A DNA stretch of 64,000 nucleotides, taken from NCBI RefSeq assembly GCF_934371575.1, contig NZ_CAKRNY010000016.1, forward strand, positions 1-64,000, given 5' to 3'. Below are positions 7,452-15,739 of the stretch, piece after piece. The number at the start of each line of letters is the position of its first letter. The first letter of the stretch is position 1. The notes beneath the pieces were generated by a model. That model worked only from the letters and a program-made list of their open reading frames with translations, searched no databases and was not told the origin of the DNA. Position numbers and translations under genes: made by a program. This stretch comes from an uncultured Blautia sp. (lineage in GTDB: Bacteria > Bacillota > Clostridia > Lachnospirales > Lachnospiraceae).

Positions 7452-9065
7452 TCAGCGCTGTTCGTGACGAGCGTATTTCGGAAGCAGTAACGGAGATACC
7501 TTATCGGTATGTACGTCTGCTTCTTTCAATTCTTCTTCATATGCATAAACGTGATTCAGATTCATTTCTCCAAGCTCTACGTCTTTGCATTTTGCTGCTG
7601 CTTTTTTACCGGCATTTCTTCCGAATACGATTACGTCCAGAAGAGAGTTGCCCATCAGTCTGTTTCTTCCGTGGATTCCGCCTGCTGCTTCTCCTGCAAC
7701 TAAAAGGTTTGGAATTTCCTTTGTAAATCCGTCTCCATCAATCTCCAGACCACCGTTCTGATAATGAAGTGTTGGATAGATCACGATCGGCACTTTTCGC
7801 ATATCAATGCCATAGTTCATGTACATACGGAACATAGCCGGAATTCTCTTTTCGATGGTTCCTTCTCCTCCAAGGATCTCGATCATTGGAGTATCAAGCC
7901 ATACACCCTTTAATCCGCCTGGAACTTCCACGCCGCGGCCTTCTTCACATTCACGGATAACACCGGAAGCGTTTACGTCACGGGTTTCAAGTGGATGGAT
8001 GTAAGCCTCTCCGTTTACGTTTACAAGCTGGGCACCAACGGAACGAACTTTTTCAGTTACCAGTGCACCAAGGATCTGTGACGGATAAATTGCGCCTGTT
8101 GGATGATACTGGATGGAATCCTGATAAAGAAGGGACGCACCAGCTCTGTATCCAAGTACAAGACCGTCTGCAGTTGCACCGTAGTGGTTAGATGTAGGGA
8201 ATCCCTGGTAGTGCATTCTTCCTGCACCGCCTGTTGCGATTACAACGGTTTTGGCTCTTGCAACAGAATAATCTCCTGTTTCCATGTTGAGAAGAACAGC
8301 GCCTGCTACCTGGCCCTTTTCATCTTTCAGAAGTTCAACAGCAGAAGTGAACTCAACTACAGGAATACCAAGGTTGATAACCTCATCTCTGATGGTACGC
8401 ATGATTTCAGATCCGGAATAATCCTTTGCAGCATGCATTCTCTTTCTGGAGGTACCGCCGCCATGTGTGGTGATCATGGTTCCATCGTCTTCTTTGTCGA
8501 ACTCAACGCCAAGATCATTCAGCCATTTGATTGCATCCGGAGCTTCCATTACAAGTCTCTTTACCAGCTCAGGCTTTGCAGCGAAATGTCCGCCGCCGAA
8601 GCAGTCCAGATAGTGCTGTACAGGAGAATCATTTTCCTTGTCAGCAGCCTGGATTCCACCCTCTGCCATCATGGTGTTTGCATCACCAATACGAAGCTTT
8701 GTAACGATCATAACATCTGCACCTGCATTGTGGGCTTCGATAGCACAGGATGAGCCTGCACCGCCACCACCGATTACAAGTACATCTACATCATAATCAA
8801 TTTTGTTAAGGTCAATTTTTTCGTTCAGCAGACGGCTTTCAGAATGAAGCATTTCTGCCAGTTCAAGTGGTGCCTTCTGTCCTTTGTTCGGACCTACTTT
8901 AATTTCAGCAAATGCGTCCGGGTTATAATCTGGATGGAATTTCTTAAGAAGAGCGTCTTTCTCATCCGCGGTCAGACGTTTTGGCTCTGTTGCCATACGC
9001 TCTGCTCTTGTAGCCTCTACCTTTTTGATGGATTCCATCATATTTTCTGGATATGGTGCATACAT
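7452..9065 (-). CDS. tfrA: Soluble fumarate reductase flavoprotein subunit (TfrA/SdhA-like)
   Basis: A 537-residue flavoprotein of the SdhA/FrdA/NadB superfamily, predicted to reduce fumarate to succinate. The dinucleotide-binding motif VIGGGGAGSS lies near residues 97-106, and GGIHGRNRLMGNSLLD near the C-terminus carries the conserved substrate Arg. Where membrane FrdA has His for covalent FAD (SHT), this protein has Asn130 (ANTMMAEGG), so FAD should be non-covalent, as in methanogen thiol:fumarate reductase. About 90 residues precede the FAD domain. No membrane anchor subunit is encoded nearby. It starts 15 bp after the iron-sulfur subunit. Its direction and electron donor are inferred from context; succinate dehydrogenase or another enoate reductase remain possible. 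Confidence 0.85.
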   Translation of the reverse strand: MYAPYPENMMESIKKVEATRAERMATEPKRLTADEKDALLKKFHPDYNPDAFAEIKVGPNKGQKAPLELAEMLHSESRLLNEKIDLNKIDYDVDVLVIGGGGAGSSCAIEAHNAGADVMIVTKLRIGDANTMMAEGGIQAADKENDSPVQHYLDCFGGGHFAAKPELVKRLVMEAPDAIKWLNDLGVEFDKEDDGTMITTHGGGTSRKRMHAAKDYSGSEIMRTIRDEVINLGIPVVEFTSAVELLKDEKGQVAGAVLLNMETGDYSVARAKTVVIATGGAGRMHYQGFPTSNHYGATADGLVLGYRAGASLLYQDSIQYHPTGAIYPSQILGALVTEKVRSVGAQLVNVNGEAYIHPLETRDVNASGVIRECEEGRGVEVPGGLKGVWLDTPMIEILGGEGTIEKRIPAMFRMYMNYGIDMRKVPIVIYPTLHYQNGGLEIDGDGFTKEIPNLLVAGEAAGGIHGRNRLMGNSLLDVIVFGRNAGKKAAAKCKDVELGEMNLNHVYAYEEELKEADVHTDKVSPLLLPKYARHEQR

Positions 9066-9080
9066 ATTTTTACGCCCTCC

Positions 9081-9755
9081 TTATTTCTCAATTTCTCTGT
9101 TGTTGTAAAGTTCCTGCATGTCGGTGATTGGTTTCTGCATGATCTGCTCGATCAGGTCATCATATTTACCCTCGTGAATCTCTTCCACACGTTTTGCAAG
9201 ATGCTCACTCTTCGGGGCAATATATTTACCTGTGAGACGTCTTGCCAGAAGACCAACCATTGGATGGGAAATACCAGCCGGGCATCTTACTGAGCAGCAT
9301 CCGCAGCTTACGCAGTCAAAGGATTCTTCAGCACATTTCTCCAGCTCGCCTCTCTGTGCATATGCAATATACTGCATTACATTTAAGTCCTGGGTACATG
9401 CTTTTGTACATGCATTACAGCCGATACAGCTGTAAATTTCAGGATAAAGCTCCATCATTACCTGCTGGTTTGGCTGAAGCTCTTCCATATTGTAAATTCT
9501 CTTGTCTGTAGGGAAAAATGGGATACTTGCCACATACATGCCTTCCTGTACCTGTGTCTGACAGGCAAGACAGGTTTTCAGTTCGTTGTCGCCTTTGATT
9601 CTGTAGATTGTGGCGCAGGCGCCGCAGAAGCCGTGACGGCAGCCGCAGCCGCGTTTTAAAGTGTATCCGGCGTATTCCATGGCCGTCATAATGGTCAGGT
9701 CAGCTGGTACGGTGTATTTTTTACCGAAGAAATATACGTTTACCATATTTTCCAT
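9081..9755 (-). CDS. tfrB: Fumarate reductase iron-sulfur subunit (SdhB/TfrB N-terminal-like)
   Basis: A 224-residue iron-sulfur protein. A plant-type [2Fe-2S] domain has cysteines at 37, 39, 44, 47 and 62-65 (GCGCRHGFCGAC, TCLAC). Two [4Fe-4S] motifs follow, CIGCNACTKAC (110-120) and CVSCGCCSVRC (148-158). It should wire the flavoprotein encoded 15 bp downstream to an external donor. Methanogen TfrB carries an extra C-terminal HdrB-like CCG domain; this protein lacks it, and a separate HdrB is encoded in the same cluster at 15739-16533. It is separated from flxA by 271 bp containing a large palindromic repeat. Confidence 0.85.
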   Translation of the reverse strand: MENMVNVYFFGKKYTVPADLTIMTAMEYAGYTLKRGCGCRHGFCGACATIYRIKGDNELKTCLACQTQVQEGMYVASIPFFPTDKRIYNMEELQPNQQVMMELYPEIYSCIGCNACTKACTQDLNVMQYIAYAQRGELEKCAEESFDCVSCGCCSVRCPAGISHPMVGLLARRLTGKYIAPKSEHLAKRVEEIHEGKYDDLIEQIMQKPITDMQELYNNREIEK

Positions 9756-9795
9756 GTTGGGAGTTCCTTTCTTCTACTTATGCCAGAGGGACGCC

Positions 9796-9968
9796 TTGTG
9801 AAATGGGTATCTCGCACGTGCCCGTCGCAACGCTCTGCTGAACTAATCGCTAACTACGACTAAGACGCTCAGGAATGCCTTCGCGCCTAAGTCTTCGTAA
9901 GCGCTGGATTTCAGCGCCGCTAAAACCGCTCCTGAAATGGGCAGCTTAGCGAGATACCCATTTCCCAA
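9796..9968. repeat. Large palindromic element between flxA and tfrB
   Basis: GAAATGGGTATCTCGC (9800-9815) is repeated inverted as GCGAGATACCCATTTC (9949-9964). With one mismatch the arms extend to 21 bp. The interior has further stems: GACTAAG(A)CG paired with CGC(C)TAAGTC, and GCGCTG/CAGCGC near 9901-9916. There is no open reading frame. It looks like a MITE or a large structured intergenic repeat. It may lower or separate expression of tfrBA from the upstream hdr-flx genes. Confidence 0.7.
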
Positions 9969-10026
9969 GTCTGTGTACTGGCAATAACTGATTCATTTAT
10001 TCGAAAGTTTCTTAAGATTAAAAAAT

Positions 10027-10881
10027 TTAGTACTCGTCAGGTAACTGATCTATCTCATCCATTCTAAATACCGGACCGTCTTTGCAGACATATTTAGATC
10101 CAATATTGCAGCGTCCACATTTACCAATACCGCACTTCATACGAAGCTCCAGTGTTGTGTAAACCTGGGTTCTTGTAAATCCAAGCTCCTCAAGTCCCTG
10201 AAGTACGAATTTGATCATGATTGGCGGTCCACAGACTAACGCAACTTTGTTAGTGTCGAAACCAATTTCTTTCAAATAGGTTGGTACGAAACCAACATGT
10301 CCGTCCCAGCCTTCCTGCTCACGGTCGATGGTCAGGTAGACGTTTACGTCTTTTGCATTCATCCACACTTCCTGGATCTCTTTTAATTTTACAAGATCGT
10401 CTGCAGAACGGGAACCGTAAAGAATGTCTACAGTGCCGTAGTCATCACGGTTGTCCAGCACGTAATTGATCACGGAACGAAGTGGTGCAAGACCGATACC
10501 TCCAGCGATAAAGAGAAGATTTTTGCCTTTCAGCTTATCCTCTACCGGGAAATGGTTTCCGTATGGTCCGCGGACTGTGATCTCATCTCCCACCTGAAGG
10601 CTGTGAAGATAAGAGGTCAGCTCACCACATTTCTTAATACTGAATTCCTGATACTCTTTATTTGTAGGAGAGGAAGTAATGGAAAACATACCTTCGCTTA
10701 CACCTGGGGCACAGACCATGGCACACTGGCCAGGCATATGTTCAAAAAGCTTCCCTCCATCCGGTGCAGTTACGCAGAAGGTTTTTACATCCGGTGTCTC
10801 CTCGTGAATGTCTGTGATCACGCCAACCTGCGGGATCAGAGTATCCAGAGTATAATTTTTATGACAGGTACACTCGCTCAT
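10027..10881 (-). CDS. flxA: FAD/NAD(P)-binding oxidoreductase subunit, FlxA-like (AsrB/HydG-like)
   Basis: A 284-residue ferredoxin-NADP reductase-type protein. The FAD-binding segment RGPYGN is at 104-109, the nicotinamide-binding segment GGIGLAPLR at 127-135, and a C-terminal [2Fe-2S] site has cysteines at 250, 255, 258 and 266. In FlxABCD-HdrABC complexes this subunit oxidises NADH and passes electrons to the iron-sulfur subunits. The same architecture serves as anaerobic sulfite reductase subunit B and hydrogenase gamma subunit, but no sulfite reductase C or NiFe hydrogenase gene is nearby. Its start overlaps the flxB stop by one base. Confidence 0.88.
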   Translation of the reverse strand: MSECTCHKNYTLDTLIPQVGVITDIHEETPDVKTFCVTAPDGGKLFEHMPGQCAMVCAPGVSEGMFSITSSPTNKEYQEFSIKKCGELTSYLHSLQVGDEITVRGPYGNHFPVEDKLKGKNLLFIAGGIGLAPLRSVINYVLDNRDDYGTVDILYGSRSADDLVKLKEIQEVWMNAKDVNVYLTIDREQEGWDGHVGFVPTYLKEIGFDTNKVALVCGPPIMIKFVLQGLEELGFTRTQVYTTLELRMKCGIGKCGRCNIGSKYVCKDGPVFRMDEIDQLPDEY

Positions 10882-11942
10882 TACTTTTCACCTCCATGCT
10901 TTTCAAAAGCCTTGATCACCTTCACAATATTTAAAGATGACGGACATTTTTCCACGCAGCGACCACAGCCTACACAGGAGTACATACCATCGTTGTTCGC
11001 AGGGAAATATACAAGCTTGTGCATAAATCTCTGGCGGAATCTCTGCAGCTGGCTGGTACGGTTGTTTCCGTGAGCCATCATTGTGAAATCAGAATACATA
11101 CAGGAATCCCAGCAGCGATAACGTTTTACGCCGTGTCCTGTGTCATAATCCTTGATGTCATAGCACTGGCAGGTCGGACATACAAAGGTACAGGTTCCGC
11201 ATGCCAGACATGGTTTATATAAAGTCTCCCAGACAGGAGAACCAAATTTTTCATCTGTGGCATTTCCGTCCCATCCCTCCAGGGAAAGATGGCTATATGG
11301 AAGTTTTTCCACAATGGCTCTGATTGCTTCTTTTTCCGCATCCACTTTTGCCTGATCGTTATCAGCCGGGGTAAGAAGTTCTTTTACTGCTTCTGTAAGA
11401 GCCTCTCCTTTTTCCGTAAGGGCTTTCCAATAAAGGCTTCCCTCCACCATCCAGGCTGCCACATCGACAATGCCTTTTACATCAGCGTCAGCTTCCGGAT
11501 CTGCTGCATCTGTTCCAAAAACCTTACAGAAACAGGATTCCTCCGGCTCGTGACAAGCCATGGCAACGATGGTTCCATGGTCTCTTCTTGCTGCGTAGAA
11601 GGTATCAACAGGATCAGCAAGGAAAACCTTATCCAGAACTGCAACACCTTTTACATCGCAGGCCTTCATGCCAAATACAACAAACGGACGGCTTCTCAGC
11701 TCTTCCGGCTCTACTGTCAGCTTCTTTCCATCACGGACAACGGTATAAAGAGTCTCGCTCTGTGGGAAAAAGGCATCTTTACCGGATTTTACGGTTTTCA
11801 AGGTCTCAAAGTCTGCCTCTTCTCCCTCATTCCAAAGGCCGAAGTTGGTCTGTCCTGCCTTTTTGATCGGAAGGAGCAGATCCTGGCTTTCTGCGATTTT
11901 CCGGAATAATGCTTCCAGATTTTCTTTTTCAATCTTATACAT
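10881..11942 (-). CDS. flxB: 4Fe-4S dicluster electron-transfer subunit, FlxB-like (AsrA-like)
   Basis: A 353-residue protein. The N-terminal half resembles AsrA and hydrogenase beta subunits, with FVVFGMKACDVKG. Two ferredoxin-type motifs follow: CLACGTCTFVC with additional cysteines near residues 245-270, and CVGCGRCVEKC at 323-333. It is predicted to carry electrons between FlxA and FlxC/FlxD in the cytosol. It overlaps flxA by one base and starts 3 bp after flxC. Extra cysteines after the first motif (CPTCQC, CWDSC) suggest a non-standard cluster environment. Confidence 0.83.
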   Translation of the reverse strand: MYKIEKENLEALFRKIAESQDLLLPIKKAGQTNFGLWNEGEEADFETLKTVKSGKDAFFPQSETLYTVVRDGKKLTVEPEELRSRPFVVFGMKACDVKGVAVLDKVFLADPVDTFYAARRDHGTIVAMACHEPEESCFCKVFGTDAADPEADADVKGIVDVAAWMVEGSLYWKALTEKGEALTEAVKELLTPADNDQAKVDAEKEAIRAIVEKLPYSHLSLEGWDGNATDEKFGSPVWETLYKPCLACGTCTFVCPTCQCYDIKDYDTGHGVKRYRCWDSCMYSDFTMMAHGNNRTSQLQRFRQRFMHKLVYFPANNDGMYSCVGCGRCVEKCPSSLNIVKVIKAFEKHGGEK

Positions 11943-11945
11943 ACA

Positions 11946-12920
11946 TTATCCCCTTTCTGCCACTACACCTGGCTCTACATCATCAAATGTAAAGCTGGTC
12001 AGCGGACCCTTTGACTCTGCATCTGCGCCAGCCTGATATTCGCCGTAGAAGGTATCAATATCCTTGATAAATTTACGGTTAAACAGATGAAGGGGAATTC
12101 CCTGTGGGCAGACACGGCTGCACTCGCCGCAGTCTGTACATCTTCCTGCAACGTGGAAGGCACGGATAATGTTGAACATTTTCTCTTCGAAGGAATCCAC
12201 ATTTGCCTTCTGTGCACTGTCAAACTTGGTGCTGTCGAATACACATTTACGGCAGCTGCATGCCGGGCAGGCATTTCTGCAGGCGTTGCAGCGGATACAT
12301 TTGCTCAGCTCCTTCTGGAAAAATGCGAAGCGCTCTTCCGGGCTCATTTTCTCAATTCTTTCAACCTCTGCGAAACGGTCTGCATCCTTTGTATCCTTGG
12401 ATTCGCCGATGATCTCGTCATAGATCATGTGCTCTTTTCCTTTGCATACGTGACAGCGTTCCAGCATAGCCTCCTTGTAAGCAACTGTTTTGTCACCATA
12501 GATTGTGGAAATGTTAAGCGTTTCACAATCATCTGTGATTTCAGCACCGGAAATGCTCTGGATTCCTTTGATTCCCATTTTACGAAGCTTCTCTACATCC
12601 AGCTTGCCTTTACATCCAACACCGATGATGTAGGCTTTTTCGCGGTCTACACGGTGCTCCTTGATCAGCTGGTTAAAGCTGTAGGTATCACAAGGCTTCA
12701 GACAGACAAGGGTTTTGCCCTCTAATTTGGAAGCCTCGATCATCATTTTACTTAAGTTCTGTCCGCAGAAACCATTGTAGACAAATTCATCCAGGCTTTC
12801 TGCGGTCTCGAAATATGCTGCTTCCGGATTGTAAGGCAGGTCTCCGGCTTTCCAGCCAAGAACACGTGCTACGGTTCCGTCAGCCAGCAGTTCTTTTGCA
12901 CGGGCGATCAGTTCCTGCAT
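11946..12920 (-). CDS. flxC: 4Fe-4S dicluster subunit, FlxC-like (FrhB/FdhB-related)
   Basis: A 324-residue protein. The N-terminal region reads LVCLKPCDTYSFNQLI and IIGVGCKGK, as in F420-hydrogenase/formate dehydrogenase beta-like proteins. The motif CHVCKGKEHM starts at 156, and two ferredoxin-type motifs follow, CIRCNACRNACPACSC (208-222) and CTDCGECSRVC (261-271). It matches the third Flx subunit by position and composition. It overlaps flxD by 13 bp and precedes flxB by 3 bp. Function is inferred from the cluster; alone it could only be called an iron-sulfur electron-transfer protein. Confidence 0.8.
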   Translation of the reverse strand: MQELIARAKELLADGTVARVLGWKAGDLPYNPEAAYFETAESLDEFVYNGFCGQNLSKMMIEASKLEGKTLVCLKPCDTYSFNQLIKEHRVDREKAYIIGVGCKGKLDVEKLRKMGIKGIQSISGAEITDDCETLNISTIYGDKTVAYKEAMLERCHVCKGKEHMIYDEIIGESKDTKDADRFAEVERIEKMSPEERFAFFQKELSKCIRCNACRNACPACSCRKCVFDSTKFDSAQKANVDSFEEKMFNIIRAFHVAGRCTDCGECSRVCPQGIPLHLFNRKFIKDIDTFYGEYQAGADAESKGPLTSFTFDDVEPGVVAERG

Positions 12921-13351
12921 CTTAAATCCTCCAATCTGACGTTTTTACCCAGAGAATAGATTTTTTCCACAAATTCATTCATAGTCTGGGAGAATTTTAC
13001 ACCTTCTGCGGCAGATACCCACTCTACACGGGTACGGCCGTTTTCCACACCGATGAAATCCAGCATGGAGAAAAGAAGGGTCATACGTCTTCTCGCGTAA
13101 TAGTTTCCGGTTGTGTAATGGCAGTCTCCCGGGTGGCAGCCGCACATGATCACGCCGTCAGCACCTTTTTCAAAGGCACGGAGGATAAACATTGGATTTA
13201 CACGGCAGGAGCATGGTACGCGGATGATCTTTACATCAGCCGGATAAGAAAGACGGCTGCTTCCTGCAAGGTCTGCACCTGCGTAGCTGCACCAGTTACA
13301 GCAGAATGCCACGATCTTCGGTCTGAATTCTTCTTTTGCTTCTATCGACAT
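12908..13351 (-). CDS. flxD: MvhD/FlxD-type [2Fe-2S] subunit
   Basis: A 147-residue protein of the MvhD family, which connects HdrA to its electron-donating module. It has the family cysteine pattern: FCCNWCSYAGADLAG near the N-terminus, VPCSCRVNP in the middle and CGCHPGDCHY. The ATG at 13351 is chosen because MSIEAKEEFRPKIVAF begins the family domain; it overlaps the hdrA stop by 10 bp. MvhD is diagnostic of Hdr complexes fed by hydrogenase or Flx modules. No NiFe hydrogenase gene is present here, which points to the Flx module. Confidence 0.88.
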   Translation of the reverse strand: MSIEAKEEFRPKIVAFCCNWCSYAGADLAGSSRLSYPADVKIIRVPCSCRVNPMFILRAFEKGADGVIMCGCHPGDCHYTTGNYYARRRMTLLFSMLDFIGVENGRTRVEWVSAAEGVKFSQTMNEFVEKIYSLGKNVRLEDLRCRN

Positions 13352-15330
13352 ATTGCATCTACCTCCGCTAAAATCTGTCTGTTGGAGAATCCCTGGAGAT
13401 CCATTGCTCCGGACGGGCAGGTTACGGTACATGCACCACAGCCCTGGCAAAGAGCATTGTTTACAACAGCAATTCTTCTTGTCTCACGGATTCCGTGGTC
13501 ATTTACCTGTTTTTCCTCATAGGAGATCGCACCATACGGACACACATTTGCACACTGGGAGCATCCGTTGCAAAGAAGCTCGTCAGAATGTGCCGTACAT
13601 GGATTGGTGGTCAGCTTGTCTTTTGCAAGAAGGCCGATTGCCTTTACTGCTGCTGCGCCAGCCTGTGCAACTGTCTCCGGAATATCCTTTGGTCCCTGGC
13701 ATACACCGGAAAGGAAAATACCGGCTGTAGGGGACTCTACCGGACGAAGCTTTGCATGTGCCTCTGTGAGGAAGTTGTTGGTATCAATACTTGCGGTAAG
13801 CATAGTTGCAATTTTTCTGACATCCTTGTTTGGCTCGATGGCAGCTGCAAGAACCACCATGTCAGCTTCCATAAGGATCTGTTTATTTTCAAGCAGGTCA
13901 GAAGCCTGGACCATAAGAGTTCCATCCGGCTGTGGGATTACCTTTCCAACCTGTCCTTTTACATAATTTACTCCGTAATCTTCAACAGCTCTTCTGTAGA
14001 ACTCATCGAAGTTTTTACCTGGAGTACGAACGTCAATGTAGAAAACAGTTACATTTGTATCCGGATATTTGTCACGGATCAGCATTGCATGTTTTGCAGT
14101 GTACATACAGCAGATCTTGGAGCAGTAGCTCTTTCCTCTTTCATCAGAGCAACGGCTTCCCACACACTGTACGAATACAATGTTCTTCGGAGCTTTTCCA
14201 TCGGAAAGTCTCTCAAGATGGCCTTTTGTAGGTCCTGCTGCATTCATGATACGTTCAAGCTCAAGAGAGGTGATAACATCCTTGCTCTGGCTGTAAGCGT
14301 ACTCATCATATTTATCCAGCGGAATCACGTCAAAACCGGTTGCAACCACAATTGCACCGTATTTCTGTGTAACGATCTCATCCTTCTGCTCATAATCGAT
14401 TGCACCTGCAGCACAAACCTTGGAGCAGACACCGCATTTTCCGGTTTTAAACTTGGTACAATGCTCACGGTCGATTACCGGAACATTTGGGATAGCCTGA
14501 GCGAACGGAATGTAGATAGCACTTCTGTTGTTCAGACCGCGGTTAAATTCGTTTGGATTTTTCTTGGACGGACATTTCTCAGAACAAACACCGCATCCGG
14601 TACATTTGCTCATATCCACGCTTCTTGCTTTCTTGCGGATATCAACGGTAAAGTCACCTACAAAGCCGCTTACCTTCTCAACCTCACTGTATGTATAGAT
14701 GTTGATTTTCTCGTGTGCTGCTGCCTCTACCATCTTTGGTGTAAGGATACATGCAGAACAGTCCAGTGTTGGGAAAGTCTTGTCAAGCTGGGACATTCTT
14801 CCACCGATACTTGGAAGCTTCTCCACAATATCAACCTCATAACCAGCCTCTGCAATGTCAAGGGCTGACTGGATTCCGGCAATACCTCCGCCGATTACAA
14901 GAGCCCGTTTGGTTACAAGGCTCTCGCCTGGCTGAAGAGGAGCGTCCAGATTTACTTTTGCGATTGCGGCTCTTGCAAGGATCACTGCCTTTAAGGTAGC
15001 CTCTTCCATATCCTTGTGGATCCAGGAGCAATGCTCACGGATATTGGCAATCTCTACCATATATGGGTTTAAGCCCGCTTTCTGTGCTGCCTTTCTAAAG
15101 GTAGCCTCATGCATACGCGGGGAACAGGAACAGACTACGATTCCTGTCAGATTTTTTTCATGGATGGCGTTAATGATCTTGGCCTGTCCTGCTTCGGAGC
15201 ACATGTACTGATAATCCTCTGCATGAACAACACCTGGCTCTTTTGCTGCCATCTCTACTACTTTTTTTACATCAACTGTGGCTGCAATATTGGTACCACA
15301 ATGACATACGAATACACCTATTCTCTGCAC
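13342..15330 (-). CDS. hdrA: HdrA-like flavoprotein (heterodisulfide reductase subunit A)
   Basis: About 662 residues. The family N-terminal domain reads IGVFVCHCGTNI and SCSPRMHEATF. An FAD domain has VIGGGIAGIQSALDIAEAG, then CSACILTPKM. Ferredoxin motifs CTGCGVCSEKC and CGVCSKVC follow, with two more at the C-terminus (CNGCSQCANVC, CQGCGACTVTC). In characterised complexes the HdrA FAD bifurcates electron pairs. A GTG start at 15330 is preferred over the in-frame ATG at 15363 because AGGAGGTGA lies just before it and overlaps the hdrC stop. It is the likely core of the cluster. Confidence 0.92.
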   Translation of the reverse strand: MQRIGVFVCHCGTNIAATVDVKKVVEMAAKEPGVVHAEDYQYMCSEAGQAKIINAIHEKNLTGIVVCSCSPRMHEATFRKAAQKAGLNPYMVEIANIREHCSWIHKDMEEATLKAVILARAAIAKVNLDAPLQPGESLVTKRALVIGGGIAGIQSALDIAEAGYEVDIVEKLPSIGGRMSQLDKTFPTLDCSACILTPKMVEAAAHEKINIYTYSEVEKVSGFVGDFTVDIRKKARSVDMSKCTGCGVCSEKCPSKKNPNEFNRGLNNRSAIYIPFAQAIPNVPVIDREHCTKFKTGKCGVCSKVCAAGAIDYEQKDEIVTQKYGAIVVATGFDVIPLDKYDEYAYSQSKDVITSLELERIMNAAGPTKGHLERLSDGKAPKNIVFVQCVGSRCSDERGKSYCSKICCMYTAKHAMLIRDKYPDTNVTVFYIDVRTPGKNFDEFYRRAVEDYGVNYVKGQVGKVIPQPDGTLMVQASDLLENKQILMEADMVVLAAAIEPNKDVRKIATMLTASIDTNNFLTEAHAKLRPVESPTAGIFLSGVCQGPKDIPETVAQAGAAAVKAIGLLAKDKLTTNPCTAHSDELLCNGCSQCANVCPYGAISYEEKQVNDHGIRETRRIAVVNNALCQGCGACTVTCPSGAMDLQGFSNRQILAEVDAICR

Positions 15331-15337
15331 CTGTTTC

Positions 15338-15739
15338 TCACCTCCTGTATCTTCTGAATGCACTTACCAGCAGCTGCTGCGGTGTTTCTTCATCAAGCAG
15401 CTCCGGAATTTCGTCTGCGGGCAGATAGTTCTGCCCACGCTCGCGGACAACCAGCTGTCTGGCTGCGTCGATCAGTTTTCCCGGTTTTACATCTCTTGGA
15501 CAGCGTTCTACACATGCAAAGCAGGAGAGGCATTTCCATAAGGATTTTGACTGTGCAAGGGCTTCAATATCGCCGTTCTGTACATAAGTTACAAACTGGT
15601 GAGGCTTGATATCCATCTCGTTAAATGCAGGACAGGTTGCAGAGCATTTGCCGCATTTCATACATTTCAAGGGATTTACTCCGGAAATTTCTTTGATTCG
15701 TTCTGCTGCATTCTGGGCATTTCCATATGTATAAGCCAT
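15338..15739 (-). CDS. hdrC: HdrC-like 4Fe-4S subunit (heterodisulfide reductase subunit C)
   Basis: A 133-residue protein with two [4Fe-4S] motifs, CMKCGKCSATC near residues 26-36 and CLSCFACVERC near 70-80, the layout of HdrC. It relays electrons between HdrA and HdrB. It overlaps the hdrB stop by one base, and its own stop lies inside the hdrA ribosome-binding site, so translation is tightly coupled. Its length is below that of methanogen HdrC because it lacks long terminal extensions. Confidence 0.9.
   Translation of the reverse strand: MAYTYGNAQNAAERIKEISGVNPLKCMKCGKCSATCPAFNEMDIKPHQFVTYVQNGDIEALAQSKSLWKCLSCFACVERCPRDVKPGKLIDAARQLVVRERGQNYLPADEIPELLDEETPQQLLVSAFRRYRR

Noticed and set aside
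10027..11942. Anaerobic sulfite reductase subunits A and B
   Set aside because: The family resemblance is real, but no AsrC/sirohaem subunit is present and Hdr/MvhD genes adjoin, so Flx naming fits better.
13495..14868. Long plus-strand open frame (457 codons) opposite hdrA
   Set aside because: It is the antisense shadow of hdrA, whose iron-sulfur and FAD motifs are unambiguous.
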